64,000 bases of DNA from Streptomyces sp. NRRL WC-3742. Its GTDB lineage: Bacteria; Actinomycetota; Actinomycetes; Streptomycetales; Streptomycetaceae. Location of the stretch: NCBI RefSeq assembly GCF_000720635.1, contig NZ_JOCF01000010.1, positions 1 to 64,000 on the forward strand, read 5' to 3'. The position numbers and the translations under genes were made by a program. Under the pieces are notes generated by a model. It searched no databases. It had not been told where the DNA came from and saw only the letters and a program-made list of their open reading frames with translations. This document shows positions 25,318 to 32,910 of this stretch, one piece after another; positions within the stretch are counted from its first letter, which is position 1, and each line of letters begins with the position of its first letter.

Positions 25318-27228
25318 GTGAGCACCGAGCGCGAGGTTGGGCCCACCGGGCCGCAGGGGGAGCAGCCCTCGGGCGGCCGGGGAGCGGGCGGTCACGTTCC
25401 CGACGCCCCTGCGCAGGGCGAGCACAAGCCGACCATGGCGTTCAGCCGCGTCCCGGACCCGGCGGCGGCCGAGCCCGCCGCTGAGCCCGCCGCTGAGACC
25501 GTCGAGGACGGGGGCTCCGAGGACGGCGGGCACAAGGGGACCATGGTGTTCAGCCGCGTCCCGGACCCCGCCGCGGCCGAGCCTGCCGCGGAGGCCGCCG
25601 CTGCCGCCGGTGCCGCTGCCGAGGCCACCCCGGCCGACGGCGGGCACAAGCCCACCGTGGCCTTCACCAAGGTCCCCGCGCCGGAGGCGCCCGTCGCCGA
25701 GCCCGTGGCCGCCGCTGCCGAGCCCGCCGTCGACCCGGCCACCGGCTACCTCGACGCGCCCCCGCCCGTCCTGCCGCCCGTGGCGCCCGCCGCCCCTGTG
25801 GCGCCCGTGGCCCCCGCCCAGGCCGCGCCGGTGCTGCCGCCGGTCGGCAACCCGTACGCCACCCCGACCCACGGCGTCCCGGCCGCCGGCGCACAGGAGC
25901 CGTACGGCACCGCGCCCGTCGCCCCCGGCGCGCCCGCCGTGCACGGCCACCACCCCTTCGGCTCCGGCCAGCCGCTCGGCGGCTGGGGCGCCGGCCCCGA
26001 CGCCACCGCCGGCGGCCCGGGCCACCCCGGCGGCCCGCAGGGCCCGCTCGGCTACCCGGCCGAGTACGCCGGCGGCCCGCAGGGCCCGAAGACCCCGGGC
26101 AGGAAGCGCGGCGGACTGGTGGCCCTGATCGCCGCCGTCGCCCTGGTCGCCGGTGTGGCCGGCGGCGCCATCGGCGTGACCGTCGCCCGGCACGACGACA
26201 GCGCCGGCAGCAGCGCGAACGACCACCGCAGCACCACCATCCAGGCCGGCAACACCCAGAAGAACGAGCCCGCCGCCGGCTCGATCGCCGGGATCGCGCA
26301 GAAGGCGCTGCCCAGCGTCGTCACCATCAAGGCCGTGGGCAACGGCGAGTCGGGCACCGGCACCGGCTTCGTCTTCGACACCGAGGGCCACATCCTCACC
26401 AACAACCACGTGGTCGCCCCGACCCTCCAGGGCTCCGGCGGCAAACTGACCGTCAAGTTCGCGGACGGCACCTCCTACAGCGCCTCGGTGCTGGGCAACG
26501 CCTCCGGCTACGACGTCGCCGTCATCAAGATCGACAACCCGCCGAAGGGCAAGCTGACGCCGCTCCCGCTGGCCGACTCCGACAAGGTCAACGTCGGCGA
26601 CACCACCATCGCCATCGGTGCGCCGTACGGCCTGGAGTCCACCGTCACCAGCGGCATCGTCAGTGCCAAGGACCGCCCGGTCGCCTCCGGCGACGAGACC
26701 GGCTCGCAGGCTTCCTACATGAACGCCCTGCAGACCGACGCCTCGATCAACCCCGGCAACTCCGGCGGCCCGCTGCTCGACGCGAGCGGCGCGGTGATGG
26801 GCATCAACTCGGCGATCCAGTCCAACGCCTCCGCCAACGGCCGGGCCGGCAGCATCGGCCTCGGCTTCGCCATCCCGATCAACCAGGCCAAGTGGGTCGC
26901 CGAGACCCTGATCAAGACCGGCAAGCCCGTCTACGCCAAGCTCGACGTGCTGCGCAACGACGACTACAAGGGCGACGGCGCGCAGATCCAGACCCGCGAC
27001 ATCCAGGGCCAGGCCGCCGTCACCCCCGGCGGCGCCGCCGACAAGGCCGGCCTCAAGCCCGGCGACATCATCACCAAGCTCGGCGGCGCACCGATCGAGA
27101 ACGGCCCCGCCCTGGTCAGCCGCATCTGGACCCACAAGCCCGGCGAGACCGTCGACGTCGAGTACACCCGCAACGGCCAGCCCTTCAACACCAAGGTCAC
27201 CCTCGGCACCCGCGAGGGCGACGCCTGA
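25318..27228 (+). CDS. HtrA-like membrane serine protease with PDZ domain
   Basis: This 636-residue protein starts at a GTG behind ATGGAGG. A long disordered Pro/Ala cytoplasmic region (residues 1-262) contains three copies of a KPTMAFSRVPDP-like repeat. One transmembrane helix follows (about 266-288), then a trypsin-like domain with catalytic H364 (NNHVVAP), D399 (GYDVAVIKID) and S482 (NPGNSGGPLLD). A C-terminal PDZ domain lies at about 550-632 (GDIITKLGGAPIENGPALV). Such proteases face the wall side and degrade or process misfolded secreted proteins. It lies just upstream of tRNA-Ser on the same strand. Confidence 0.93.
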   Translation: MSTEREVGPTGPQGEQPSGGRGAGGHVPDAPAQGEHKPTMAFSRVPDPAAAEPAAEPAAETVEDGGSEDGGHKGTMVFSRVPDPAAAEPAAEAAAAAGAAAEATPADGGHKPTVAFTKVPAPEAPVAEPVAAAAEPAVDPATGYLDAPPPVLPPVAPAAPVAPVAPAQAAPVLPPVGNPYATPTHGVPAAGAQEPYGTAPVAPGAPAVHGHHPFGSGQPLGGWGAGPDATAGGPGHPGGPQGPLGYPAEYAGGPQGPKTPGRKRGGLVALIAAVALVAGVAGGAIGVTVARHDDSAGSSANDHRSTTIQAGNTQKNEPAAGSIAGIAQKALPSVVTIKAVGNGESGTGTGFVFDTEGHILTNNHVVAPTLQGSGGKLTVKFADGTSYSASVLGNASGYDVAVIKIDNPPKGKLTPLPLADSDKVNVGDTTIAIGAPYGLESTVTSGIVSAKDRPVASGDETGSQASYMNALQTDASINPGNSGGPLLDASGAVMGINSAIQSNASANGRAGSIGLGFAIPINQAKWVAETLIKTGKPVYAKLDVLRNDDYKGDGAQIQTRDIQGQAAVTPGGAADKAGLKPGDIITKLGGAPIENGPALVSRIWTHKPGETVDVEYTRNGQPFNTKVTLGTREGDA

Positions 27229-27308
27229 GCCCCCCCGATGACCGCCGACCACCGCTGAAACGGTGTGCACCGAACCCCGCCGGACCCGTTAGGCTGACCT
27301 CCGCCTGT

Positions 27309-27396
27309 GGAGAGCTGCCCGAGCGGCCTAAGGGAACAGTCTTGAAAACTGTCGTGGCGTGACCCGTCACCGTGGGTTCGAATCCCACGCTCTCCG
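27309..27396 (+). tRNA. tRNA-Ser (anticodon TGA), integration target
   Basis: The acceptor stem GGAGAGC (27309-27315) pairs with GCTCTCC (27389-27395), the discriminator is G, there is a long variable arm and the anticodon loop is CTTGAAA. The 3' half from 27340 on is identical to a second copy at 46577-46637, showing that it was supplied by the integrated element. CCA is not encoded. Confidence 0.97.
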
Positions 27397-27400
27397 CTGA
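27340..27400 (+). repeat. attL: Left attachment site (61-bp direct repeat, inside tRNA-Ser)
   Basis: 61 bp from the anticodon arm to 4 nt past the tRNA are identical to 46577-46637. Overlap of att with the anticodon loop and 3' end is the usual design of tRNA-targeting tyrosine integrases of AICEs. Confidence 0.95.
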
Positions 27401-27417
27401 TGGGGAACACCCAGCCC

Positions 27418-27452
27418 AGGGCGGGTATCGGCTAGCAGCCGATACCCGCCCT
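27418..27452 (+). terminator. Element-encoded terminator after the restored tRNA-Ser
   Basis: A 16-bp perfect stem (27418-27433 with 27437-27452) with an AGC loop is followed by TTTT. Its AGGGCGGGT arm start is shared with the chromosomal hairpin at 46655-46688. Confidence 0.92.
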
Positions 27453-27505
27453 TTTCGATTTCGTCCCAGACTGTCCCACCTGAATCCCAGGTCTGGTCAG
27501 TGTGT

Positions 27506-27525
27506 GTGGGCCAGTTGTGGGCCAG
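27506..27525 (+). repeat. Left pair of GTGGGCCAG repeats, candidate integrase arm sites
   Basis: GTGGGCCAG occurs at 27506-27514 and 27517-27525, 11 bp apart. A matching pair with the same period lies at 46485-46504 inside the right end. The sites are just downstream of the int stop. Confidence 0.6.
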
Positions 27526-27535
27526 ATTGGCGGGC

Positions 27536-28915
27536 CTACTCCTCGCCGTACTCCTGGTCCAAGAACCGCTCGATCAGGGTGTTGGACCGGTCTTTCCGGC
27601 CGTCGAGCACCTTCGCGTAGAACTTGAAGAGCACCGTGATGCTGTGGCCAGCACGGTGCGCGACCTCCGCCGGGTCTACGCCAGCCGCTAGCCACCCGGA
27701 AACGCAGGTGGCCCGCAAGCTGTACGGCACCTCGGCGAACGGAGTGGCCACCTGCGCGGCGGTGAGCACAAGCTTCCGGGCCTTCTTCCAGACCTCCGAG
27801 GTCTCCTTGGTGCTGACCAATCCGCCCCCAGCGGCCTGGAAGAGGCGCCCGTCGAGGCCGAGTCCGAACTCCGCCACGTGCTCGCGCAGCATCTGGACGA
27901 ACACCGGGGGGATCGGGATCTCCCGGGTGGCCTTGCGGGGGCGATGCTTCAAGCCGCGCTCCTCGTGAGACTGCCCGTCGTCGGTCCACCGCGACCCGAC
28001 CCGAGGCGAGCTGCCGGGCGCCACGATGAGACCCCATCCCGTCTCCGGGAGGGTGCAGTCGACCAGACGGAGGTGCGTGACCTCCGCCGGGCGCATGGCG
28101 GCCCAGTTGGTGCAGCCGTAGTACGTGGCCAGGTGGCGCCCGCGCAGGCCGAGTGTCCGGACTGCTTCGATCAGGTCCCGCGCCTGGCGCGGCGCGGGGA
28201 CGTACCGGAAGTCGATCTCGTTATCCGTCTCCGGTGGGTCCCACTTCACGGACTTCAACGGGTTGGCTGTGAGGAGCTTCCGCTCGATCGCGTACCCGAT
28301 CGCGCCGCTGAGGGTGGAGTACTTGCGCTTGATGGTGTTGTCCGCCGCGCGCTTCCCGTTCAGCTGCAAGGTAATGGCCGTCAGAGCTTCCCGGAGGGTG
28401 TCCGAGTCCTCCAACTGCGGTACGGGCACCGACTTTTGAGCGAGCCAGGCGAGCGCGTCCGAGAACTTCTCAGGGATCTCGCCCTGGTGGTCGGAGAAGT
28501 TGAACGCCCAGCACGAGAGGGCCCTCCGCAGCACCCTCGCTGGCGGAGCCCCACGGTGATCAGTGACGAGCGCTGGAGTGATCGTGGCCAGCCCGTCCGC
28601 CCGCGCAGCGCGTTCTTTTGCGGAGGACCCGGGCCAGGTGATCTCGGCGTACCTCTTCGCGTGGTCGAACCACGAAACCTGATTCTGCTTCTGTGTCAGT
28701 TCGCGCAACTCGGACGCCGGCAAGCCGGTCTCGACGTCGAACTCCTCGCCGTTCTTCATCGCGGTGCGGAGTTCGGCCAGCCTGCCGGTGGCGAGGGTCT
28801 TGGTGACGTAGCTCTTCGAATGCGGCTTCGACCCAACCTTCCAGCGCAGCTCAAAAGGCTTCTTCCGGTTGGCTCGTTGACGGATGGTGTACAGCTTCAC
28901 GTCGTACGTCAGCAC
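27536..28915 (-). CDS. int: Site-specific tyrosine integrase
   Basis: I start at the GTG at 28915, which follows GGAGAG; the frame continues into a hairpin upstream. The 459-residue protein has an arm/core-binding N-terminal half (KRKYSTLSGAIGYAIERKLL) and a catalytic domain. Its arginine lies in WAAMRPAEVTHLRL (about residue 275), with YSLRATCVSGWLAAG (second arginine, with tyrosine where many integrases have histidine) and RAGHSITVLFKFYAKVL (H/W position and nucleophilic tyrosine near 433). It catalyses attP x attB recombination at tRNA-Ser and lies 135 bp from attL. Excision should need the Xis next door. A hairpin directly upstream of the start may limit transcription from xis into int. 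Confidence 0.93.
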   Translation of the reverse strand: MLTYDVKLYTIRQRANRKKPFELRWKVGSKPHSKSYVTKTLATGRLAELRTAMKNGEEFDVETGLPASELRELTQKQNQVSWFDHAKRYAEITWPGSSAKERAARADGLATITPALVTDHRGAPPARVLRRALSCWAFNFSDHQGEIPEKFSDALAWLAQKSVPVPQLEDSDTLREALTAITLQLNGKRAADNTIKRKYSTLSGAIGYAIERKLLTANPLKSVKWDPPETDNEIDFRYVPAPRQARDLIEAVRTLGLRGRHLATYYGCTNWAAMRPAEVTHLRLVDCTLPETGWGLIVAPGSSPRVGSRWTDDGQSHEERGLKHRPRKATREIPIPPVFVQMLREHVAEFGLGLDGRLFQAAGGGLVSTKETSEVWKKARKLVLTAAQVATPFAEVPYSLRATCVSGWLAAGVDPAEVAHRAGHSITVLFKFYAKVLDGRKDRSNTLIERFLDQEYGEE

Positions 28916-28929
28916 GTGCTCTCCAGACA

Positions 28930-28954
28930 GGGGCCCCGGCAAGGCCGGGGCCCC
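28930..28954 (-). terminator. Hairpin between xis and int
   Basis: An 11-bp perfect GC stem (28930-28940 with 28944-28954) with an AAG loop lies 20 bp after the xis stop and 15 bp before the int start. It is a terminator or attenuator without a U-tract. Confidence 0.75.
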
Positions 28955-28973
28955 TCAGGCGTGGATTGGGTGG

Positions 28974-29165
28974 TCAGGCGGCGGTCGTGTGCTCCAGATC
29001 GGCCCACCAGGCATCGAGGTCGGAGCGGCGGACGCGGATCTGGCCGTTGGGCAGCTTCAGGAGCGTCGGCCCCTTGCCGCGGGCGACCATGCGGTAGAAC
29101 GCGCTGCGGGACATGTTGATCTCGGCGAGAACAGCGGGGAGCTTCAGGTGTTCCTGCTTGGGCAT
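28974..29165 (-). CDS. xis: Excisionase / MerR-like HTH protein
   Basis: This 63-residue protein is built as a single winged helix: LPAVLAEINMSRSAFYRMVARG is the helix-turn-helix and PNGQIRVRRSDLDAWWADLE the wing plus final helix. This is the standard form of AICE excisionases (helix-turn-helix 17). It should bind the attachment region and steer the integrase toward excision. The gene directly precedes int, separated by the hairpin. The start ATG is supported by a CCGGAGAAGCCG leader. Its 5' side faces the GTAGCGG repeat array, whose first copies lie 55 bp upstream, so the array may also contain its promoter. Confidence 0.9.
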   Translation of the reverse strand: MPKQEHLKLPAVLAEINMSRSAFYRMVARGKGPTLLKLPNGQIRVRRSDLDAWWADLEHTTAA

Positions 29166-29219
29166 CGGCTTCTCCGGAGATCCGACTTGGCGGGGCCTGG
29201 CCCCTTCCTTCTCTGGTAT

Positions 29220-29468
29220 CCGCTACTGCCGCTACTGCCGCTACCTCCCTGGTCAGGGGCATGTTTTTGGTAGCGGATTGGGTAGCGGTAGCGGATTGGT
29301 GCCGCTCCCGCCGGGGCGGGCGGGAGCGGCGGGCGGCTTACGGCGCGGCGGCGGCCTGGGCGGTCGGTTCGGCCTCGTGTAGCGGATCGGTATCCGCTAC
29401 CTCCGGCGTATCCGCTACCGGATTCAGGTGCCTGACCTGCGCGGTAGCGGCAGTAGCGGCAGTAGCGG
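29220..29468. repeat. Array of twelve GTAGCGG heptamers, candidate replication origin
   Basis: GTAGCGG occurs in plus orientation at 29270, 29282, 29288, 29379, 29444, 29453 and 29462. It occurs in minus orientation at 29220, 29229, 29238, 29394 and 29412. The outer triplets have a 9-bp period and point toward each other. The right third overlaps codons of the DUF3631 protein's C-terminus (ATAATAAT-like alanine/threonine tail). A terminator hairpin sits in the centre. Confidence 0.9.
29302..29329 (-). terminator. Terminator of the DUF3631 gene
   Basis: An 11-bp perfect stem (29302-29312 with 29319-29329) with a 6-nt loop lies 9 bp past the stop at 29338. It lies within the GTAGCGG array. Confidence 0.8.
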
Positions 29469-30603
29469 ATTCCTGGGAGCGAAGCGGACGGGGCGGGCAG
29501 TACCGCAGCCACGCGTCGGCGAGGTCGGCGGCGTAGTAGCCCTTGGCGCTGCTCTTGGGACCGGTCTTGATGCTGCGGGGCTTGATCGGGTCGTTGTCGG
29601 CCTTGACGTAGTCGCCGAGCATCTTGGCGAGGGCGCGGGCGGTGATGGGCTTGCCGTCCAGGTCGGCCCACGGGGCGTCGTCGAGCTCGGCAAGCTTGCT
29701 CAGCAGGTCGGAGCTGAGCATCCGCTCGGCGCCGCCGAAGATGTCCCGCAGGTCGGCGAGGAGGCGGATGCCCACCGAGCCCTTGTCGTTGGCCTTGGAG
29801 GCGGTGACGAGCTGGACGCAGGCGGTGCGGGCGCGCTCGGGCCAGTGGCCGCCGGCGGCGTCGGCGACGGCGAGCAGCGGCTCCCATACGTCGGCGGGCC
29901 GGTCGCTGATGCCCTCGGGCAGCACCGGCCACACGTCGTGGAGCTGGTCGCGGACGCTGGCGGCCCACTCGGCGAGGCGGTCGCGCAGCTTGTGCCCCTC
30001 CGCCTTGTGAATGCGCTCGCGGTAGGGCTCGACCTTCTCGTTGGGGGCCCGGCGGCGCATCCGGATGATGACGGAGCGGCTCATGATGGTGTCGGGCAGG
30101 TCCCCGAGGCCGCCCATGGCGAGGGCGGCGTAGACGGGGAAGGGCTGGACGGTCTGGTTGCCGCCGTCGCCGACGCAGCGCAGGACGACGCCGGAGCGGC
30201 GGTGGCCGGAGTTGATGAGGCCGCGCAGGTCTTCGTTCCCGGTGGCCTTGGGGCCGAAGACGGTGTCGATCTCGTCGAACAGCACGGTGGGGCGGGCGTC
30301 GGCGTCGGAGACGGTGCGGAACAGCGCGGCCGGGCTGACGTCGGTGGTGAGCACCGGGCGCGGGGCGATCGTCTCCATGATCTCCAGCGCGCGGGTTTTG
30401 CCGGAGCCGGGTTCGGGGCTCAGGAAGGCGATGCGGGGGGTGGACTCGAAGCAGTCGAGCAGGTGGGTGTGGGCGTCCCACAGCACGACGGCGGTGTAGG
30501 CGGCTTCGCTGGGGAAGACGTTGAAGCGGCGGTGGAACGCCTCGACGGCGTCGAGGACGGCGGCGCCGTCGATGGTGGTGACGGGCGGGTTGGGATCGGT
30601 CAT
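29338..30603 (-). CDS. DUF3631 P-loop ATPase, replication-module helicase-like protein
   Basis: This 421-residue protein starts at an ATG at 30603. Walker A is SPEPGSGKT (residues about 62-70), Walker B is TVLFDEID (D110, E111) and an arginine-rich sensor region IIRMRRRAPNEKVEPYRERI follows. The DUF3631 C-terminal part runs to about residue 375. The tail (about 376-421) is a low-complexity ATAATAATAQ and VADTPEVADTDP stretch encoded by the GTAGCGG repeats. DUF3631 proteins accompany prim-pol proteins in AICEs and phages and probably act as the replicative helicase or initiator. Binding of its own 3' repeats would place origin and initiator together, which is inference. Confidence 0.88.
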   Translation of the reverse strand: MTDPNPPVTTIDGAAVLDAVEAFHRRFNVFPSEAAYTAVVLWDAHTHLLDCFESTPRIAFLSPEPGSGKTRALEIMETIAPRPVLTTDVSPAALFRTVSDADARPTVLFDEIDTVFGPKATGNEDLRGLINSGHRRSGVVLRCVGDGGNQTVQPFPVYAALAMGGLGDLPDTIMSRSVIIRMRRRAPNEKVEPYRERIHKAEGHKLRDRLAEWAASVRDQLHDVWPVLPEGISDRPADVWEPLLAVADAAGGHWPERARTACVQLVTASKANDKGSVGIRLLADLRDIFGGAERMLSSDLLSKLAELDDAPWADLDGKPITARALAKMLGDYVKADNDPIKPRSIKTGPKSSAKGYYAADLADAWLRYCPPRPLRSQESATAATAATAQVRHLNPVADTPEVADTDPLHEAEPTAQAAAAP

Positions 30604-30635
30604 GCTGGCCTCTCCGGTTCGGTAGGGCTGGACAG

Positions 30636-30674
30636 AAGCGGGCCGCCCGTCTTTGGCGAGAGGGCGGCCCGCTT
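30636..30674 (-). terminator. Hairpin between the two DUF3631 genes
   Basis: A 13-bp perfect stem (30636-30648 with 30662-30674) lies 9 bp after the stop of the upstream DUF3631 gene and before the start of the next. Confidence 0.85.
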
Positions 30675-30682
30675 CGCGCGGC

Positions 30683-31552
30683 TCAGACGGCGCGGTCACC
30701 GGTGGCGGTGAACTCGCGGGCCGTGTCGACGAGTTCGAGGCAGGCGGTGCGGGCGCGCTGGGGCCAGTGGCCGCCGGCGGCGTCGGCGACGGCGAGCAGC
30801 GGCTCCCACACGTCGGCGGCGCGGTCGAAGACGCCCTCAGGCAACTCGGGCCGGGCGTCCGTGACCTCGTCGTGCACCCGGTCGGCCCAGGCGGCGAGGC
30901 GGTCGCGCAGGATGTGGCCCAACACCTGGTGGATGCGCTCGCGGTAGGGCTCGACGACCTGGTCGCAGGCCCGGCGACGCATCCGGATGACGACGGCCCG
31001 GCTCGTGATGCTGTCGGGCAGGTCGCCGAGGCCGGCGAGCGCGATGGCGGCGTAGGCGGGGAAGGGCCGCACGGTCTGCGCGTTGCCGACGCCGACGCAG
31101 CGCAGGACGACGCCGGAGCGGCGGTAGCCGGCGTTGATGAGACCGCGCAGGTCTTCGTTCCCGGCGGCCTGCGGGCCGAGCGCGGTGTCACTCTCGTCGA
31201 CCAGCACGGTGGGACGGGTGGCCCTGCCGCTGATCGAGCGGCCGAGCGCGGCAGGGCTCATGCCGGTGGCGTCCACCGGGCAGGGCACGAGGTCACCGAT
31301 CACGGCGAGGGCGCGGGTCTTGCCAGTGGCGGGTCCCTGGGACATGAGCGCGAGGCGCGGGGTGGACTCGAAGGCGTCGAGCAGGTGGGTGTGGGCGTCC
31401 CACAGCACGACGGCGGTGTAGGCGGCGTCGCTGGGGAAGACGGTGAAGCGACGGTGGTGGGCCTCGACGGCGTCGAGGAGGGCCGCGCCGTCCTCGGAGC
31501 CCGGGCGGGCGGTGGTGAAGAAGCTCTTAAGGGGGGAGGAGGGGAGGCTCAT
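30683..31552 (-). CDS. Second, shorter DUF3631-type ATPase
   Basis: This 289-residue protein is clearly paralogous to the downstream DUF3631 protein over about 250 residues (AAYTAVVLWDAHTHLLDAFES, EDLRGLINAGYRRSGVVLRCVG, ADVWEPLLAVADAAGGHWP). It stops before the C-terminal DUF3631 region. Walker A is QGPATGKT. The Walker B acidic pair is retained but reads LVDESDTALG instead of LFDEID. It may be a regulatory subunit or half of a hetero-oligomeric ring. Its ATG overlaps the prim-pol stop (ATGA), so it is translationally coupled to prim-pol. A terminator separates it from the longer copy. Confidence 0.85.
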   Translation of the reverse strand: MSLPSSPLKSFFTTARPGSEDGAALLDAVEAHHRRFTVFPSDAAYTAVVLWDAHTHLLDAFESTPRLALMSQGPATGKTRALAVIGDLVPCPVDATGMSPAALGRSISGRATRPTVLVDESDTALGPQAAGNEDLRGLINAGYRRSGVVLRCVGVGNAQTVRPFPAYAAIALAGLGDLPDSITSRAVVIRMRRRACDQVVEPYRERIHQVLGHILRDRLAAWADRVHDEVTDARPELPEGVFDRAADVWEPLLAVADAAGGHWPQRARTACLELVDTAREFTATGDRAV

Positions 31553-32487
31553 GCGGCGTCTCCAGTCGGGTTGTTGGCGATGGACCAGTTCAGGGCGTTG
31601 GTGATGGTCGCGTCGGCCTCACGCGCGGTCAGGCCGGCCGTCTCCGCCGCCCCCTTAAGAGCGCCCTCAACCTCGGCGCGGTCGAGCTTGCCGTTGGCGA
31701 CGAAGCGGCCCAGGGCGCGGGCGGCGCGGGTGAGGGCCCAGTTGCGTGAGCCCTCCGGGGCGCCCGCGACGTTCGCCGTCTCGTTGCGCAGGGCGGCATC
31801 CACGTAGGCGGGCCGGTTGCCCTGCCGCCAGGAGTCGAGCCGGAACGGGGTGGTTGAGGGCCTGGGCTGTGGGGTGAGCAGGCGGGTGATCCAGTCGGGC
31901 AGCGGCGCCGGGTCGCCGCCGCGTCCGACCTCGTAGCGGCGTCCGTCGACGACGCTGCCCGCAGCGACGACGTAGCCCCCGCCCGCGCGGGTGTCGATCA
32001 GCCACCCGAGCCCGGACCCGTGGTGTCCGGCGGTGTTGCGCAGCTCGACCTCGGCGGGGGCGGTGAAGTACAGGTGCAGGCCCCCGCTGGGGGTGGTGAC
32101 GGTGTAGGTGCCGTCCGGGAACGGCCGGTGGTTGCGCTGGGACAGCGCGAACAGCACGTCGAACCCGTTCTCCACCTGCTCGTCGGCCCACTCCGGGGGC
32201 GGGGCGGCGCCGGGCTTGGGGGTGTCGAGGTCGATGACGACCAGGCCGGACGGGCCGGTCGCGAGGCCGACCCCGTACGGCGCGTGCGACCAGGTGCGGC
32301 GCACGGTGTCGGGGTCGAGGGTGGCGCGCTGCTCCCATCCCTGGTGGCCGGTGGTGCAGGGGCCGGTGCGGGGGCAGGTGGCGGAGGCGTGCAGGGCGGG
32401 GCGCTTGCTGTGGGGCAGCAGAGGGAAGACGCGCCAGCCGCGTTCGACGGCGTTGAGGGCGGCGTTGAGCAGGGGGTTGCCGGTCAC
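31549..32487 (-). CDS. Bifunctional DNA primase/polymerase (prim-pol)
   Basis: This 312-residue protein has an N-terminal prim-pol domain (residues about 5-210). The metal-binding aspartates lie in LVVIDLDTP (D86, D88), the histidine is H138 in PSGGLHLYF, and the later acidic loop is LGWLIDTRAGGGYVVAAGS. An alpha-helical C-terminus follows (residues about 240-305, GSRNWALTRAARALGRFVA). Prim-pol proteins synthesise primers and extend them; they define the RepPP class of AICE replication. It is coupled to the downstream short DUF3631 ATPase and follows the zinc-finger gene, from which it is separated by a hairpin. Confidence 0.92.
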   Translation of the reverse strand: MTGNPLLNAALNAVERGWRVFPLLPHSKRPALHASATCPRTGPCTTGHQGWEQRATLDPDTVRRTWSHAPYGVGLATGPSGLVVIDLDTPKPGAAPPPEWADEQVENGFDVLFALSQRNHRPFPDGTYTVTTPSGGLHLYFTAPAEVELRNTAGHHGSGLGWLIDTRAGGGYVVAAGSVVDGRRYEVGRGGDPAPLPDWITRLLTPQPRPSTTPFRLDSWRQGNRPAYVDAALRNETANVAGAPEGSRNWALTRAARALGRFVANGKLDRAEVEGALKGAAETAGLTAREADATITNALNWSIANNPTGDAA

Positions 32488-32509
32488 GGCGGTTCCTTCG
32501 GCGGGTTGG

Positions 32510-32539
32510 GCCCGGGGCCGGGGGCGTTCGGCCCCGGGC
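32510..32539 (-). terminator. Hairpin after the zinc-finger gene
   Basis: A 10-bp perfect stem (32510-32519 with 32530-32539) lies 8 bp past the stop at 32548. Confidence 0.7.
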
Positions 32540-32547
32540 AGGGAAGG

Positions 32548-32910
32548 TCAGAGGTCGAACAGGGTGTCCGGCTCGGTGGCCGGGGCGGACGCGTGGCGGG
32601 CCGCGATGGCGGCGCGGCGGGTGGCGTCGTGGCAGGTGGGGCACCAGGCGGCGAGCGAGCGCTTGGGCAGGGCGGCGGCCTGGTGGGAGGGCAGCAGGAG
32701 GCCGTGCGGGTCGGCGGGGGCGGCGAGGAGGCGGACTGGCCCGGTGCCGTGGCGGTGGCCGTAGCCGCCGTGGACGGCGGGGCAGCGCCCGCCGTCCTTC
32801 TCGTGGTTCTTGCCGCAGGTGCCCCGGCACTGGCATCGGCCGGCGGCGGCCGCGAGGACGGCCTGCCACAGGCCCTGCTGGTCGCCGAGCGGCGGGGTGC
32901 GGGCGGTCAC
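32548..32910 (-). CDS. Small HNH/zinc-finger-like protein
   Basis: This 120-residue protein has its GTG (32910) overlapping the stop of the methyltransferase reading frame (GTGA); an ATG at 32919 is an alternative. It has four cysteines in a CQCRGTCGKNH...GRCPAVHGG arrangement and a later AWCPTCHDATRRAAIAARH. This looks like a treble-clef zinc site similar to HNH-type proteins that occur in many Streptomyces elements. The catalytic HNH residues are not clear, so it may only bind DNA. Coupling to the methyltransferase suggests a possible modification/restriction pairing, but this is inference. Confidence 0.72.
   Translation of the reverse strand: MTARTPPLGDQQGLWQAVLAAAAGRCQCRGTCGKNHEKDGGRCPAVHGGYGHRHGTGPVRLLAAPADPHGLLLPSHQAAALPKRSLAAWCPTCHDATRRAAIAARHASAPATEPDTLFDL

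Noticed and set aside
25303..27270. A 655-codon minus-strand frame opposite the protease
   Set aside because: The plus strand carries the catalytic triad and PDZ domain; the minus frame is Gly/Ala-rich shadow sequence.
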